From positions 1 to 64,000 of the forward strand of contig NZ_KK211040.1 of NCBI RefSeq assembly GCF_000619885.1: a DNA stretch of 64,000 bases, read 5' to 3'. Each line of letters opens with the position of its first letter. Position 1 is the stretch's first letter. Source of the DNA: Balneatrix alpica DSM 16621 (lineage in GTDB: Bacteria > Pseudomonadota > Gammaproteobacteria > Pseudomonadales > Balneatricaceae). Positions 1-8,433 of the stretch are shown here, piece by piece. The notes under the pieces were generated by a model. It had not been told where the DNA came from, did not search any database, and worked only from the letters and a program-made list of their open reading frames with translations. Made by a program: the position numbers and the translations under genes.

Positions 1-9
1 CCGAACAAG

Positions 10-86
10 TGGCGGAGCGGACGGGGCTCGAACCCGCGACCTCCGGCGTGACAGGCCGGCATTCTAACCGACTGAACTACCGCTCC
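10..86 (-). tRNA. tRNA-Asp (anticodon GTC)
   Basis: Read on the minus strand this is a 77-nt cloverleaf. It begins GGAGCGGTAGTTCAGTCGGT and has anticodon GTC in a seven-base loop (CTGTCAC), a T arm containing GGTTCGAGCC, and an encoded CCA end. The acceptor stem pairs GGAGCGG with CCGCTCC. It decodes aspartate codons. A promoter lies just upstream at 141-168. Confidence 0.97.
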
Positions 87-140
87 ACTCGCCAACACCA
101 CCGTACAACTTTATCGGCAGCGCCGTTGACGTGGGTGCGC

Positions 141-168
141 ATTTTACGCATTTCCTAAGTGTTGTCAA
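141..168 (-). promoter_or_regulatory. sigma-70 promoter of tRNA-Asp
   Basis: On the minus strand a perfect -35 (TTGACA, 163-168) is followed after 16 bases by TAAAAT (141-146). The next bases are GC-rich (GCGCACC), the type of discriminator seen at stringently controlled stable-RNA promoters. Transcription would start near 134 and run into tRNA-Asp. I see no other clear element between 87 and 375. Confidence 0.75.
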
Positions 169-375
169 ACAGTTAAATCACTTTTTTCTTTTCCGGTTAG
201 ATCAAGCCAATCTGCTCTAAATAGCGCCAAGCCCCTTCTTTTTGATTTTTGACACCCTTTCTAGAGAAGGCCTGCTTTACAAAGATGAGGAGGACTGCAG
301 ATATTGCTAAAGAGCACCGCTGGGCTTAATGTGCACTCAATTTCCACGACTCCATGATGAAGCTAAGGAGACACT

Positions 376-939
376 ATGCGTTCGGCTTTGTTTGCAGCTG
401 CACTGTCGCTGACCCTGGCTGGGTGCGCACTCAGCCCGCAAAGCATTACTCTGGCCCCCACGATTCAACCTGGCCAGTTTGCCGCCCAGGGTCAAATCGT
501 TAGCATCCAGGTAGAAGATCGCCGCCCCTCACCTATTATCGGCACCCGTGGCGGCGTTTATCCCAAGACCAGCACGCTGTCACTCAACAACAATCTGAAT
601 ACTACCCTTAGCAATAGCCTGGCCCGCACCATGCAACAAATGGGTTTCCGGATTGCGCCCCCCGGACAGGGTGACGCCAACCTGACCGTTATCATTGATC
701 AGCTTACCTATGATAGCGGCGTGAAGAATCTGCTCACTACCGTTGATCTAGCCACCTCAGTACGAGTAGTTGCCAGCCGGAGCAACTATAACTACACCGG
801 ACGCTATCAGAGTGAGAAACACCACGAGTTTGTGCGCAAACCCAATGAAGAGACTAACCAGCAGATTATTAACGAGCTATTCTCTGAAACCCTCAGCCGC
901 GCTTTCCGCGATCCCAAGCTGATTCAAGCACTGCAGTAA
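376..939 (+). CDS. yajG: YajG family lipoprotein
   Basis: This 187-residue outer-envelope lipoprotein matches the YajG family (PF03923), whose function is unknown. The N terminus is a short signal peptide ending in the lipobox LAGC, so Cys17 would be lipidated after cleavage. The mature part carries the family feature RGGVYPKTSTLSL near residue 60 and an alternating pattern suggesting a small alpha/beta domain. The start is supported by AAGGAG seven to eight bases upstream. The gene is monocistronic: it is followed by a strong terminator at 964-985, and the next gene is on the opposite strand. Confidence 0.9.
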   Translation: MRSALFAAALSLTLAGCALSPQSITLAPTIQPGQFAAQGQIVSIQVEDRRPSPIIGTRGGVYPKTSTLSLNNNLNTTLSNSLARTMQQMGFRIAPPGQGDANLTVIIDQLTYDSGVKNLLTTVDLATSVRVVASRSNYNYTGRYQSEKHHEFVRKPNEETNQQIINELFSETLSRAFRDPKLIQALQ

Positions 940-963
940 TACACTGCGTAGGTTGCTAGTAAT

Positions 964-985
964 AAAGGGGCTGCGGCCCCTTTTG
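964..985 (+). terminator. rho-independent terminator of yajG
   Basis: AAAGGGGC and GCCCCTTT form an eight-base-pair stem with a four-base loop (TGCG), followed by T residues. It lies 25 bases after the yajG stop. The A-tract on the other side lets it also serve the converging msrB-like gene. Confidence 0.85.
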
Positions 986-1016
986 TGTTACTGCACCCAG
1001 TGGTATCGCTTACTGA

Positions 1017-1427
1017 TCAGACCTCAACAGCCACAAATTTCAGCGCTGCCGAATTGATACTAAAACGCAAGCCTGTCGGTGGCGGCCCATCTTCAAACAA
1101 GTGCCCCAAATGCGCTTGGCAACGTGCACAAACCACCTGGGTACGAACCACATCGCCGCGTTCATCCAAGCGGGTTTTAATGGCCCGCTGATGCAGCGGT
1201 GCCCAAAAACTTGGCCAGCCCTGCCCAGACAAATACTTTTGTTCTGAAGAAAATAACGCGCCATTACAGCAGACACAGTGATAGCAACCTACCTGATCAT
1301 GGAAATAATAACGCCCGCTGAAAGGTGGCTCCGTTTGCGCCTGACGGCAAATACGATATTGATCTGGCGTTAAGCGCTCGCGCCATTGCGCTTCATCCAG
1401 ACTCTTAAGTTCGATGACTAACTGCAT
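1017..1427 (-). CDS. MsrB-like protein with catalytic Cys replaced by Ser
   Basis: The 136-residue protein aligns along its whole length with MsrB, which reduces methionine-R-sulfoxide in proteins. The structural zinc site is kept (Cys51/Cys54 and Cys100/Cys103), as are the GWPSF motif near residue 71 and HLGHLFEDGPPPTG near residue 107. However, the C-terminal active-site motif, normally R-F/Y-C-I/V-N-S, reads RFSINSAAL, so the nucleophilic Cys (position 123) is Ser, codon AGT. The usual resolving position in SG-x-GW is Gln. SD AAGGAGG sits seven bases before the ATG. The protein is probably inactive as a classical reductase, or it could be a sulfoxide-binding relative. A single-base sequencing error (AGT for TGT) is the main alternative. 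Confidence 0.85.
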   Translation of the reverse strand: MQLVIELKSLDEAQWRERLTPDQYRICRQAQTEPPFSGRYYFHDQVGCYHCVCCNGALFSSEQKYLSGQGWPSFWAPLHQRAIKTRLDERGDVVRTQVVCARCQAHLGHLFEDGPPPTGLRFSINSAALKFVAVEV

Positions 1428-1545
1428 ATGGGGTCCTCCTTCACCGTCGTTATTGTGTTTATCCAGGATTGATTAGTGCGGGAGTCCAAACAAAGGAGGG
1501 CTCTCCCCCTCTCTTTGCAACACCTTTACTAAGGAGTGACAACAG

Positions 1546-1701
1546 ATGCCACGTCTGCTCGATGCGGCCCCTTGCAACCCTGAACAGGCTGCGTATGATG
1601 GTTTGCTCGCCGCTGACCAGACACAACTAGACCTGCACTCATCTGCAAGCCATTGGTTGTTCATAAGGTTAATATCCACCCAGTTCAAGCATTCCTTTTA
1701 A
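1546..1701 (+). CDS. possible small protein upstream of alaA
   Basis: A 51-codon ORF starts with ATG nine bases after a strong AAGGAG (1531-1536) and stops 15 bases before alaA. The protein begins MPRLLDAAPC and ends QFKHSFL. It has no signal peptide or clear membrane segment, and I do not recognise a family. The good SD and the position invite the idea of a leader peptide or coupling to alaA, but no run of regulatory codons or attenuator hairpin is visible. It could equally be chance in a 289-base gap. Confidence 0.3.
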   Translation: MPRLLDAAPCNPEQAAYDGLLAADQTQLDLHSSASHWLFIRLISTQFKHSF

Positions 1702-1716
1702 GAGAGCAGGGTTGCC

Positions 1717-2931
1717 ATGCCAGTCATTCGCAAGTCCCACAAGTTAATTAATGTTTGTTATGACATTCGCGGTCCCGTCATGCAGGAAGCCAAACGCCTG
1801 GAAGACGAAGGCCAGCGCATTATTAAGCTTAATATTGGCAACCCCGCCCCTTTCGGGTTTGATGCTCCGGAAGAAATCATCACCGACGTGATCCACAACC
1901 TGCCTAACTCCCAGGGTTACTGTGAATCCAAAGGACTCTACTCCGCACGCAAGGCAGTCATGCAAAGCTGTCAGCAAAAACAGATTCCCGGAGTGGGCAT
2001 TGAGGATATCTATCTCGGCAATGGCGTGAGCGAACTGATTGTGATGGCCATGCAGGCCCTGCTCAATGACAACGATGAGATGCTGATTCCGGCCCCCGAC
2101 TATCCACTCTGGACCGCCGCCGTCACCCTGTCTGGCGGCCATGCCGTGCATTATCGTTGTGACGAAAGCAATAACTGGGAACCGGATCTGGAAGACATCG
2201 AGCGCAAGATCAGCCCTCGCACCCGTGGCATTGTGGTCATCAACCCCAACAACCCCACCGGCGCGCTCTATTCCAAAGACACCCTGCTTGGCATTACCGA
2301 ACTGGCGCGCAAACACGACCTGATTCTGTTTGCCGATGAAATCTATGATCGCATCCTGTTTGATGAGGCCGAACATACTCCCCTCGCCTCCTTGAGCGAA
2401 GATGTGTTCTGCCTAACCTTCAACGGCTTATCCAAAACCTATCGTGCAGCAGGCTTCCGCTCTGGCTGGATGGTACTCACCGGCCCCAAACATAAAGCCC
2501 GTGACTATATTGAAGGGTTAGACATGCTGGCCTCTATGCGTCTCTGTGCCAACGTGCCAGCCCAGCATGCTATTCAGACCGCATTGGGCGGTTATCAGAG
2601 CATTAATGACCTGATTATTCCCGGTGGGCGCCTGCGCGAGCAACGCGATATCGCCTATGAAAAACTTAACGCCATTCCCGGGGTGAGCTGCACCAAACCG
2701 CAGGGTGCCCTTTATTTGTTCCCACGCCTGGATCCTGAGCGCTACCCCATTCGCAACGATGAGAAGATGGCACTTGATCTACTGCAACAAGAGAAAGTGC
2801 TCATCGTCCAAGGCAGTGGCTTTAACATGCCCGATACCCAGCATTTCCGTCTGGTATTCCTGCCCCACCGTGAGGTATTGGAAGAAGCCATTGACCGTAT
2901 TGCCCGCTTCCTGCAAACCTACGAGCAATAA
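1717..2931 (+). CDS. alaA: glutamate-pyruvate aminotransferase AlaA
   Basis: The 404-residue PLP-dependent class I aminotransferase closely follows AlaA (YfbQ), the main alanine-forming transaminase. It makes L-alanine from pyruvate using glutamate. Recognisable parts are KLNIGNPAPFGFDAPEE near residue 37, the NPNNPTGALYS loop near residue 175, the FADEIYDR segment (PLP-ring Asp), and the Schiff-base lysine in NGLSKTYRAAGFRSGW near residue 240. The C-terminal small domain has FRLVFLPH, containing the carboxylate-binding Arg. Length is typical for the family. A converging gene of unknown function begins directly after the stop. Confidence 0.95.
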   Translation: MPVIRKSHKLINVCYDIRGPVMQEAKRLEDEGQRIIKLNIGNPAPFGFDAPEEIITDVIHNLPNSQGYCESKGLYSARKAVMQSCQQKQIPGVGIEDIYLGNGVSELIVMAMQALLNDNDEMLIPAPDYPLWTAAVTLSGGHAVHYRCDESNNWEPDLEDIERKISPRTRGIVVINPNNPTGALYSKDTLLGITELARKHDLILFADEIYDRILFDEAEHTPLASLSEDVFCLTFNGLSKTYRAAGFRSGWMVLTGPKHKARDYIEGLDMLASMRLCANVPAQHAIQTALGGYQSINDLIIPGGRLREQRDIAYEKLNAIPGVSCTKPQGALYLFPRLDPERYPIRNDEKMALDLLQQEKVLIVQGSGFNMPDTQHFRLVFLPHREVLEEAIDRIARFLQTYEQ

Positions 2932-2932
2932 T

Positions 2933-3748
2933 TCAGGGCTCATAACCAAGCAGCAGGGCCAAACGGTCCTGTTGCTTAAAAATATGACGTAAGCGAAAGT
3001 CTGGACCTTCCGTTTCCACCCAATTGACCATCCCTTCTGTCACCCAACTGGCCCGACACTGCAAAATCAGGCTGGCATCAGGGACTAATGTCGTTTCCAG
3101 GCGGCGTAAATGACGGCTCAGCCAGGTTCGCGGATTCGCCAACTCATCCGGCACCGTTAACACCGCCGCATCGAACTCCCAATCCTTGGGTAAACGCCCC
3201 CAACAATGCTCCGTATCTGCCTCGAGCAGAGCCCATTGATCCTGGCGCCACTGCAGTGCCCGGCGCGCCCTCTGCCAATGGTTTTGCACCTTAGCCGCGG
3301 GACTAACACTCAACACCTTCATCCCTTGCTTGAGCAAAACACTGGGCAAAAAGGCATCCACCGGCTGCAAGCACAAACAGGCAGTGGCTGACAGCTGCGC
3401 CACCCACTGCGGCGCCAGAGCCCAGTTCAGCGGGTCGCCCCCTAGCAGACCTGCCTCTGCATCCGGCTCCAACCAAAGATACTGCCCCGCCAGGGCATAG
3501 CAGTTCGCACTTAACTGCCCTCGTTGCCACAAACGCCTGCTTGTTTGAATACTGCAATAACGTCCACTGGCCACTAACAAGCGAGCCACTTCCGCCGGTA
3601 CCTGTTCAGCCCGGCTCAGCATGCCCCAACAGGCCAACGGGGTTTGCACCAAACGCAAGCAGGCCTCTCCCACCTGTAACAATACATACTGATGCGGCGG
3701 CTGTTGCTGTAACCACTGTGCAGCCTGTCGCCAGGATGAAAACTCCAT
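2933..3748 (-). CDS. protein of unknown function, possibly a degenerate SAM-methyltransferase fold
   Basis: This 271-residue cytoplasmic protein does not match a family I can name. I chose the ATG at 3748 (MEFSSWRQAAQWL) because GGAG lies about six bases upstream; the longer frame would add a low-complexity Cys/Pro-rich N terminus. From residue 135 the order of strands resembles a class I methyltransferase of the rRNA type. A strand ending VLSVSP sits where the SAM loop would be, and FDAAVLTVPDE sits where a catalytic loop would be. The glycine-rich SAM motif and catalytic Cys of RsmB-type enzymes are absent, so any relation would be to an inactive form. It converges on alaA with one base between the stops. 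Confidence 0.6.
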   Translation of the reverse strand: MEFSSWRQAAQWLQQQPPHQYVLLQVGEACLRLVQTPLACWGMLSRAEQVPAEVARLLVASGRYCSIQTSRRLWQRGQLSANCYALAGQYLWLEPDAEAGLLGGDPLNWALAPQWVAQLSATACLCLQPVDAFLPSVLLKQGMKVLSVSPAAKVQNHWQRARRALQWRQDQWALLEADTEHCWGRLPKDWEFDAAVLTVPDELANPRTWLSRHLRRLETTLVPDASLILQCRASWVTEGMVNWVETEGPDFRLRHIFKQQDRLALLLGYEP

Positions 3749-3953
3749 GCCACTCCATCTCACCGGACAAGGACATCCACCAACCTTCTCCCCCTTCGGA
3801 GCAAACGGCTGGCAACCAGATAAAGCGCGCATCCTAACGGAGGGCTACGACTTACTTCAAGCAGGAAACATATTGATAAAGCGCGCCCCTTGCATCCCAA
3901 CCGGCTCGCCCTATCTTAGACAGCATTCCCCCTTTGTTTGAGGTGATGCGTTT

Positions 3954-4850
3954 ATGATGCGAATTCTGCTTTTCCTAGCAACCAACCTGGCAGTGATGGT
4001 GGTCGCAGGGATAGTGCTTAATCTACTCGGTGTGGGCTCCATTCTGCAGGCCAACGGAGTTGATCTGAATCTCGCCAACCTCCTGGTTTTCTGTGCGGTA
4101 TTCGGCTTTGCCGGTTCTTTTATCTCGCTCTTTTTGTCCAAAACCATGGCCAAAATGGGCACCCGCACTCAAATTATTGAAACTCCTCGCAGTGCGCATG
4201 AGAAATGGCTGCTGGATACGGTGGCAGAACTGTCGCAGAAAGCCGGGATCAAAATGCCTGAAGTCGGTATTTTCCCTGCCCAGGAAGCTAATGCCTTTGC
4301 CACTGGCTGGAACAAAAATGATGCCCTGGTAGCGGTGAGTGAAGGTCTCTTGACCCGCTTCCGTCCCGAAGAGGTGCGTGCTGTTTTGGCCCACGAAATT
4401 GGCCACGTTGCCAATGGTGACATGGTCACTCTGACCCTGGTACAGGGCGTGGTAAATACCTTCGTTATGTTCTTTGCCCGCATCATTGGCCACACCGTTG
4501 ACCGCTTTCTCAGCAGTAACGATGAAGAAAACAGCGGCGGCCACGGCATTGCCTACTTTGTCACCACCCTGATTATGGAAATTCTGTTCGGCATCCTGGC
4601 CTCCTTTGTGGTGGCGTGGTTCTCACGTCGACGTGAATACCGTGCCGACGAAGCAGGTGCCCGTCTGGCCAGTAAGGACGCCATGATCAGCGCCCTGCAA
4701 CGCTTGAAAGCAGAGTACGAAATGCCTTCCAGCATGCCCGATCAACTGGTTGCCTTTGGTATTCGCGGAGGCTTAAAAGGTGGCCTCGCTGCCCTGATGG
4801 CCAGCCACCCTCCCCTGGATGAACGCATCCAGGCCCTGCGCCAGCTGTAA
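3954..4850 (+). CDS. htpX: membrane zinc metalloprotease HtpX
   Basis: The 298-residue inner-membrane M48 protease degrades misfolded membrane proteins together with FtsH. Two N-terminal membrane helices (residues 4-26 and 38-60) precede the catalytic motif [11 protein letters not shown] near residue 145, in which the two His and the Glu form the zinc site. Two further hydrophobic segments follow (about 160-180 and 195-215). The third zinc ligand lies in [15 protein letters not shown] near 225. The start MMRILLF matches the E. coli protein; the nearby ATG at 3945 meets a stop after three codons. A terminator follows at 4858-4881. Confidence 0.96.
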   Translation: MMRILLFLATNLAVMVVAGIVLNLLGVGSILQANGVDLNLANLLVFCAVFGFAGSFISLFLSKTMAKMGTRTQIIETPRSAHEKWLLDTVAELSQKAGIKMPEVGIFPAQEANAFATGWNKNDALVAVSEGLLTRFRPEEVRAVLAHEIGHVANGDMVTLTLVQGVVNTFVMFFARIIGHTVDRFLSSNDEENSGGHGIAYFVTTLIMEILFGILASFVVAWFSRRREYRADEAGARLASKDAMISALQRLKAEYEMPSSMPDQLVAFGIRGGLKGGLAALMASHPPLDERIQALRQL

Positions 4851-4857
4851 CCCCTTC

Positions 4858-4881
4858 AACCGCCCTTCGGGGCGGTTTTTC
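4858..4881 (+). terminator. rho-independent terminator of htpX
   Basis: CCGCCC (4860-4865) pairs with GGGCGG (4870-4875) around the stable loop TTCG, with a run of five T after it. It lies ten bases after the htpX stop. Confidence 0.9.
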
Positions 4882-4938
4882 TTTGGCAGTACAAGCGACT
4901 CTCAAAAGCTGCACTCCCCACCACACCGCTCTACGACG

Positions 4939-6069
4939 TTACTGCGGCTGCTGCAGAATAAACTGCTCCACCGCCTCCATCATCGGCTCAAAGTAGGGAT
5001 TAAACATTAATCGTGCGGCTTGGTGCTGCTCCATTCCCTCCATCCCTTCTTCGCCATACCAGGGGGTCTCTGTTTCCATACAGGATTGATAAGCCGGCGT
5101 TTGCCAATGAGATAAGCAGTTGCGGTAATCCCCCTGCACACCATAGTGGGGATGTTGCGCGGAATTAGTCAGCCCCAGATGGGAGATCCCCAAAATCCGT
5201 GCCTGTTCATCATACCCAGGCCAGTGTTTCAGGGTGGCAGGCCCCTGATAAGGCTCAGGCAGTTCACCATACCAATGCAACTGAGCATCAAACTGCCCCA
5301 TCCGGCTGAACTGTTGCCAGAGATACTGACTATCAATGGTGCCATCATCCGCACTAGCCACCACCAGTACAGGCTTACCAAAACTATCATGGCGTTGTAA
5401 CAGAGCACGAGAGGCCTTCGCCAGGTGATGATACTGGCGTACAGCATTCAGACTTAAGCTGGCATACTTGCCGTAATCCAACTCAGGCTGCTGCCCCAAC
5501 CAGTCCATAAAAGGATGCAGCCAATCCGTTAACCACAACATGGAGCTGCTTGCCTTCCAGGCCGGAGCCCATAGCAGCAATCCCGGCACCCGAGGATGCT
5601 CCAGCCCCTCCAGTGTTGCCAGCACTCCCCCCATGGAAAAACCGCCCAGATAGACCTGCTCATGCAGAACTAGCATGTTTTCCAACTGTTCACGCACCTG
5701 CTGACGCCAGGTGTCCGCTTGCACATCAAAACAGGCTTGCGGCACTGAACCATGACACTCCAGCAGCAGTACCCGCACATGCACGCCCTGCGCCCCTAAA
5801 CGCTCCGCTACCGAACGCAACATAGCAGGAGAGTCAGTCAGACCATGTACCAGCAGTAATGCATGGGGCGATTCCGGCGGCCCCACTTCAAAGGGCATCA
5901 CAGCCTCAATTGCCTGCTCTGCAGAGACACCCGCAAAGGCCGGCTTGGTCGCTTGCAAACGCTCCCTGGTCTGTTGTTGATACTCGCCAAAGGTAGGCGC
6001 CGCCACGCTCTGAGGAACCCAACTGGCGAGAGCCAGCGCCACAACCGTATGAATAACCGCCACTTTCAC
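4939..6069 (-). CDS. secreted alpha/beta hydrolase (esterase/lipase type) coupled to MCE operon
   Basis: The 376-residue protein starts with GTG; its SD (GGAG) abuts the stop of the upstream MCE gene, leaving three bases between the genes. A signal peptide of about 23 residues ends at SVAAP. The mature part is an alpha/beta hydrolase: LLLVHGLTDSP (oxyanion region, near 73), nucleophile elbow GFSMGG (Ser near 145), acid SADDGT and His in GISHLGL. The family includes carboxylesterases and monoacylglycerol lipases. Its place as last gene of a lipid-transport operon suggests that it acts on lipids or acyl chains in the periplasm; the substrate is an inference. Several Cys residues could form disulfides after export. 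Confidence 0.85.
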   Translation of the reverse strand: MKVAVIHTVVALALASWVPQSVAAPTFGEYQQQTRERLQATKPAFAGVSAEQAIEAVMPFEVGPPESPHALLLVHGLTDSPAMLRSVAERLGAQGVHVRVLLLECHGSVPQACFDVQADTWRQQVREQLENMLVLHEQVYLGGFSMGGVLATLEGLEHPRVPGLLLWAPAWKASSSMLWLTDWLHPFMDWLGQQPELDYGKYASLSLNAVRQYHHLAKASRALLQRHDSFGKPVLVVASADDGTIDSQYLWQQFSRMGQFDAQLHWYGELPEPYQGPATLKHWPGYDEQARILGISHLGLTNSAQHPHYGVQGDYRNCLSHWQTPAYQSCMETETPWYGEEGMEGMEQHQAARLMFNPYFEPMMEAVEQFILQQPQ

Positions 6070-6072
6070 GTT

Positions 6073-8433
6073 TTACTCCTTTACCAGCGCCACTTCAGCC
6101 TTATCCTCCTGCGCAGCAGGGGGTGAGAGTCCGAGGGTGTCACCAGGCAGGTCTATCTGCGGACGCCACTGTAACCAAGTCGGCTCCGCTTCTTTATGAA
6201 GATTAAAGTAAGCACCCGATGGCGCCTTCGCTGCCAACTCGGGAGGTGTGGCAAAGGCAATTCCCCCTGCCAGGATGGTCTCCAAGGACTGGGTACGAAT
6301 GGTGGCACCTTTAAACAGGCCAAAGTCCACCCCTATGCCGCTGATATTCCAAAAACGACTGTTCTGCCGCACCAGGTTAGCGTAGCGCGGCTCAATTAAG
6401 ACCTCGATCAAGACATCCTGAGCAGTGTGTGACAAGGCGGTGCGCACCACCTTGCCGACCTGTACACCACGATAGTAAACACCCTCACCGGCCTTATGGG
6501 AGCCTAGCTCCGCTGACACCAGCACCAGACGCAAGCCTTGCTCTTTTTCCACCACGGGAGGTTGGGCTAAGCCAATAAAGGTTTTGGCTGCCTCTCCCCG
6601 TCCCGGCAGGACGCGAATATAGGCTCCACTCACCAGGGTATCCAACCCCTGCACGCCACTGAGTGCCACTTCTGGCTTCACCACCCAGAAGCGACTGCCC
6701 TCGACCGCCAGGCTGTAGGCCTCAGGCTGTAGCAGCACCTCTACCAGCACGCCAGCCCAGTTTTGCAAGGGTTGAATGGCGGTAACCTCGCCCATTTTCA
6801 GCCCTTGCCAACGCAGTTCTGCGCCGGGCTGCAACCCCTGGGCATCATCCCAGCGAATCTGCACATAACGACCACGGCGCAAAGCAACCCGTTCGTTGTC
6901 ATAGAGGATAAATTCCGTACTGGGTTTAGCCTTCGCCGTTTTCGCATCTTCAAGGTAATCAAAAGCGATGCCACCGCTGATTAATGACAACAGCGACTGG
7001 GTTTCCAGCTTAATGCCACTTAACCCCCCACTAAGCTGAATACCACTGGCATGCCAAAAACGCGCAGCGGTATTGACCAAGTGGCTGTAGGCCGGGCGAA
7101 TATTGACCTCAATCAGGATTTGCTCATGGTCATCACTGAGTTGGTAGCCCAATACCTTACCCACTTCGATCCGACGGAAGTACACCGGCGAACCCGCCGA
7201 CACCGAACCCAACGAGCGGGCTTTTAGCGTCAGAGTCAGGCCATCTTCCACCTGATCCAAATTAGGCCCTTCAGCCAATGCCTGAAACTCCCGGGCAGGC
7301 TCCCCTTCTCCAGGCTCCAGAGCGATGTACTGTCCCTTGAGCAAGGTGTCGAGCCCCGATAGGCCGGCCAGACTGATACTTGGTTTCACCAACCAAAAAC
7401 GTGTTCCGGTATTGAGCAGCGCCTTCGCCCGGGGATCAAATAACACCTTGGCAGCCACTTCACTGAGGTCCTCGCTGAGGCTGACATCCTGCACCGTTCC
7501 TAAGGTAATGCCGCGATATACCACCGGAGTCGAACCCGCCACCAACCCCTCTGCACTCTGGAATCGGATTTGCACCGGCACCCCAGCCTCAGCACTGGCA
7601 TAGTCCTCATAGAGGGTAAAAACACTGCCATTCGGCACCGGTGTTTGTGCCTGCTCATCCGGGGTATAAAAAGCGATACCCCCCACCAATAAGGTCGCCA
7701 GGGACTCGGTGCGTACGTTGAAGCCGCCCAAACCGCCCCGAATACTGATGCCACTGGCATTCCAGAAGCGGGTTGAGGGGCTAACCAGGCGATCATAGGG
7801 AGCGGGGATATACACATCCAACTCCACACTGGTGAAGTTATCCGCCAGGCGGTACTCCTGTACCGAACCCACTTTGATTTGCTTGTAATAGATCGGTGCA
7901 CCAGGAGAGAGGGACCCCAAAGAGCGCGCCTTCAGCGTCAGGTGCAAACCGGGTTCAGTCACATCCACCGGCGGTGGCTGTAAATCCGCTTCAAATTCAC
8001 GGGCAAAACTGCCATCACCGGGACGAATAGCAATATAGTTGCCGGACACCAAGGTATCTAATCCGGTAATTCCATCCAAAGAAATACGCGGCTTAACTAA
8101 CCAAAAACGCGAGCCATGGCGCAACGCCCCTTCGGCACTGCGCTCCACATTGATATGTGCATCTACCCAGGACAAATCATCGGCAAACTCCAGGCGCTCA
8201 AGCACACCTATGCGCAAACCTTTATAACGCAACTCGGTTTTACCTATTTCCAGCCCTTGGCCATTCTGGAAGCGCACCACAATGCCAATGCCAGCCTCGC
8301 TGTAACTACGCCATAACAGCCAGATACCAATTGCCAGGGCTAACAGCGGCAAAAACCAAACCATGGACCAACGCTTGCGTCTACGTACCAGGGCCTGGGT
8401 TACCCCTGCGGTTGGCTGCTGCCCTTCACTCAT
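6073..8433 (-). CDS. MCE-family lipid-transport protein with six MCE domains (LetB/PqiB-like)
   Basis: The 786-residue protein has one N-terminal membrane helix (WSMVWFLPLLALAIGIWLLW) and then six tandem MCE repeats, each recognised by a pattern like VRFQNGQGLEIGKTELRYKG. They begin near residues 40, 155, 275, 395, 510 and 630 of the mature protein. MCE proteins form stacked hexameric rings that make a periplasmic tunnel for phospholipids between the inner and outer membranes. E. coli PqiB has three such domains and LetB (YebT) has seven, so six is intermediate. The ATG at 8433 has AAGGAG seven bases upstream and overlaps the preceding gene by eight bases. Partners are the two PqiA-type proteins upstream. 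Confidence 0.92.
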   Translation of the reverse strand: MSEGQQPTAGVTQALVRRRKRWSMVWFLPLLALAIGIWLLWRSYSEAGIGIVVRFQNGQGLEIGKTELRYKGLRIGVLERLEFADDLSWVDAHINVERSAEGALRHGSRFWLVKPRISLDGITGLDTLVSGNYIAIRPGDGSFAREFEADLQPPPVDVTEPGLHLTLKARSLGSLSPGAPIYYKQIKVGSVQEYRLADNFTSVELDVYIPAPYDRLVSPSTRFWNASGISIRGGLGGFNVRTESLATLLVGGIAFYTPDEQAQTPVPNGSVFTLYEDYASAEAGVPVQIRFQSAEGLVAGSTPVVYRGITLGTVQDVSLSEDLSEVAAKVLFDPRAKALLNTGTRFWLVKPSISLAGLSGLDTLLKGQYIALEPGEGEPAREFQALAEGPNLDQVEDGLTLTLKARSLGSVSAGSPVYFRRIEVGKVLGYQLSDDHEQILIEVNIRPAYSHLVNTAARFWHASGIQLSGGLSGIKLETQSLLSLISGGIAFDYLEDAKTAKAKPSTEFILYDNERVALRRGRYVQIRWDDAQGLQPGAELRWQGLKMGEVTAIQPLQNWAGVLVEVLLQPEAYSLAVEGSRFWVVKPEVALSGVQGLDTLVSGAYIRVLPGRGEAAKTFIGLAQPPVVEKEQGLRLVLVSAELGSHKAGEGVYYRGVQVGKVVRTALSHTAQDVLIEVLIEPRYANLVRQNSRFWNISGIGVDFGLFKGATIRTQSLETILAGGIAFATPPELAAKAPSGAYFNLHKEAEPTWLQWRPQIDLPGDTLGLSPPAAQEDKAEVALVKE

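Noticed and set aside
1744..2376. Long reading frame opposite alaA
   Set aside because: It lies wholly within alaA on the other strand and shows no protein family features or SD; the same holds for antisense frames in ydiJ, pheT and asb genes.
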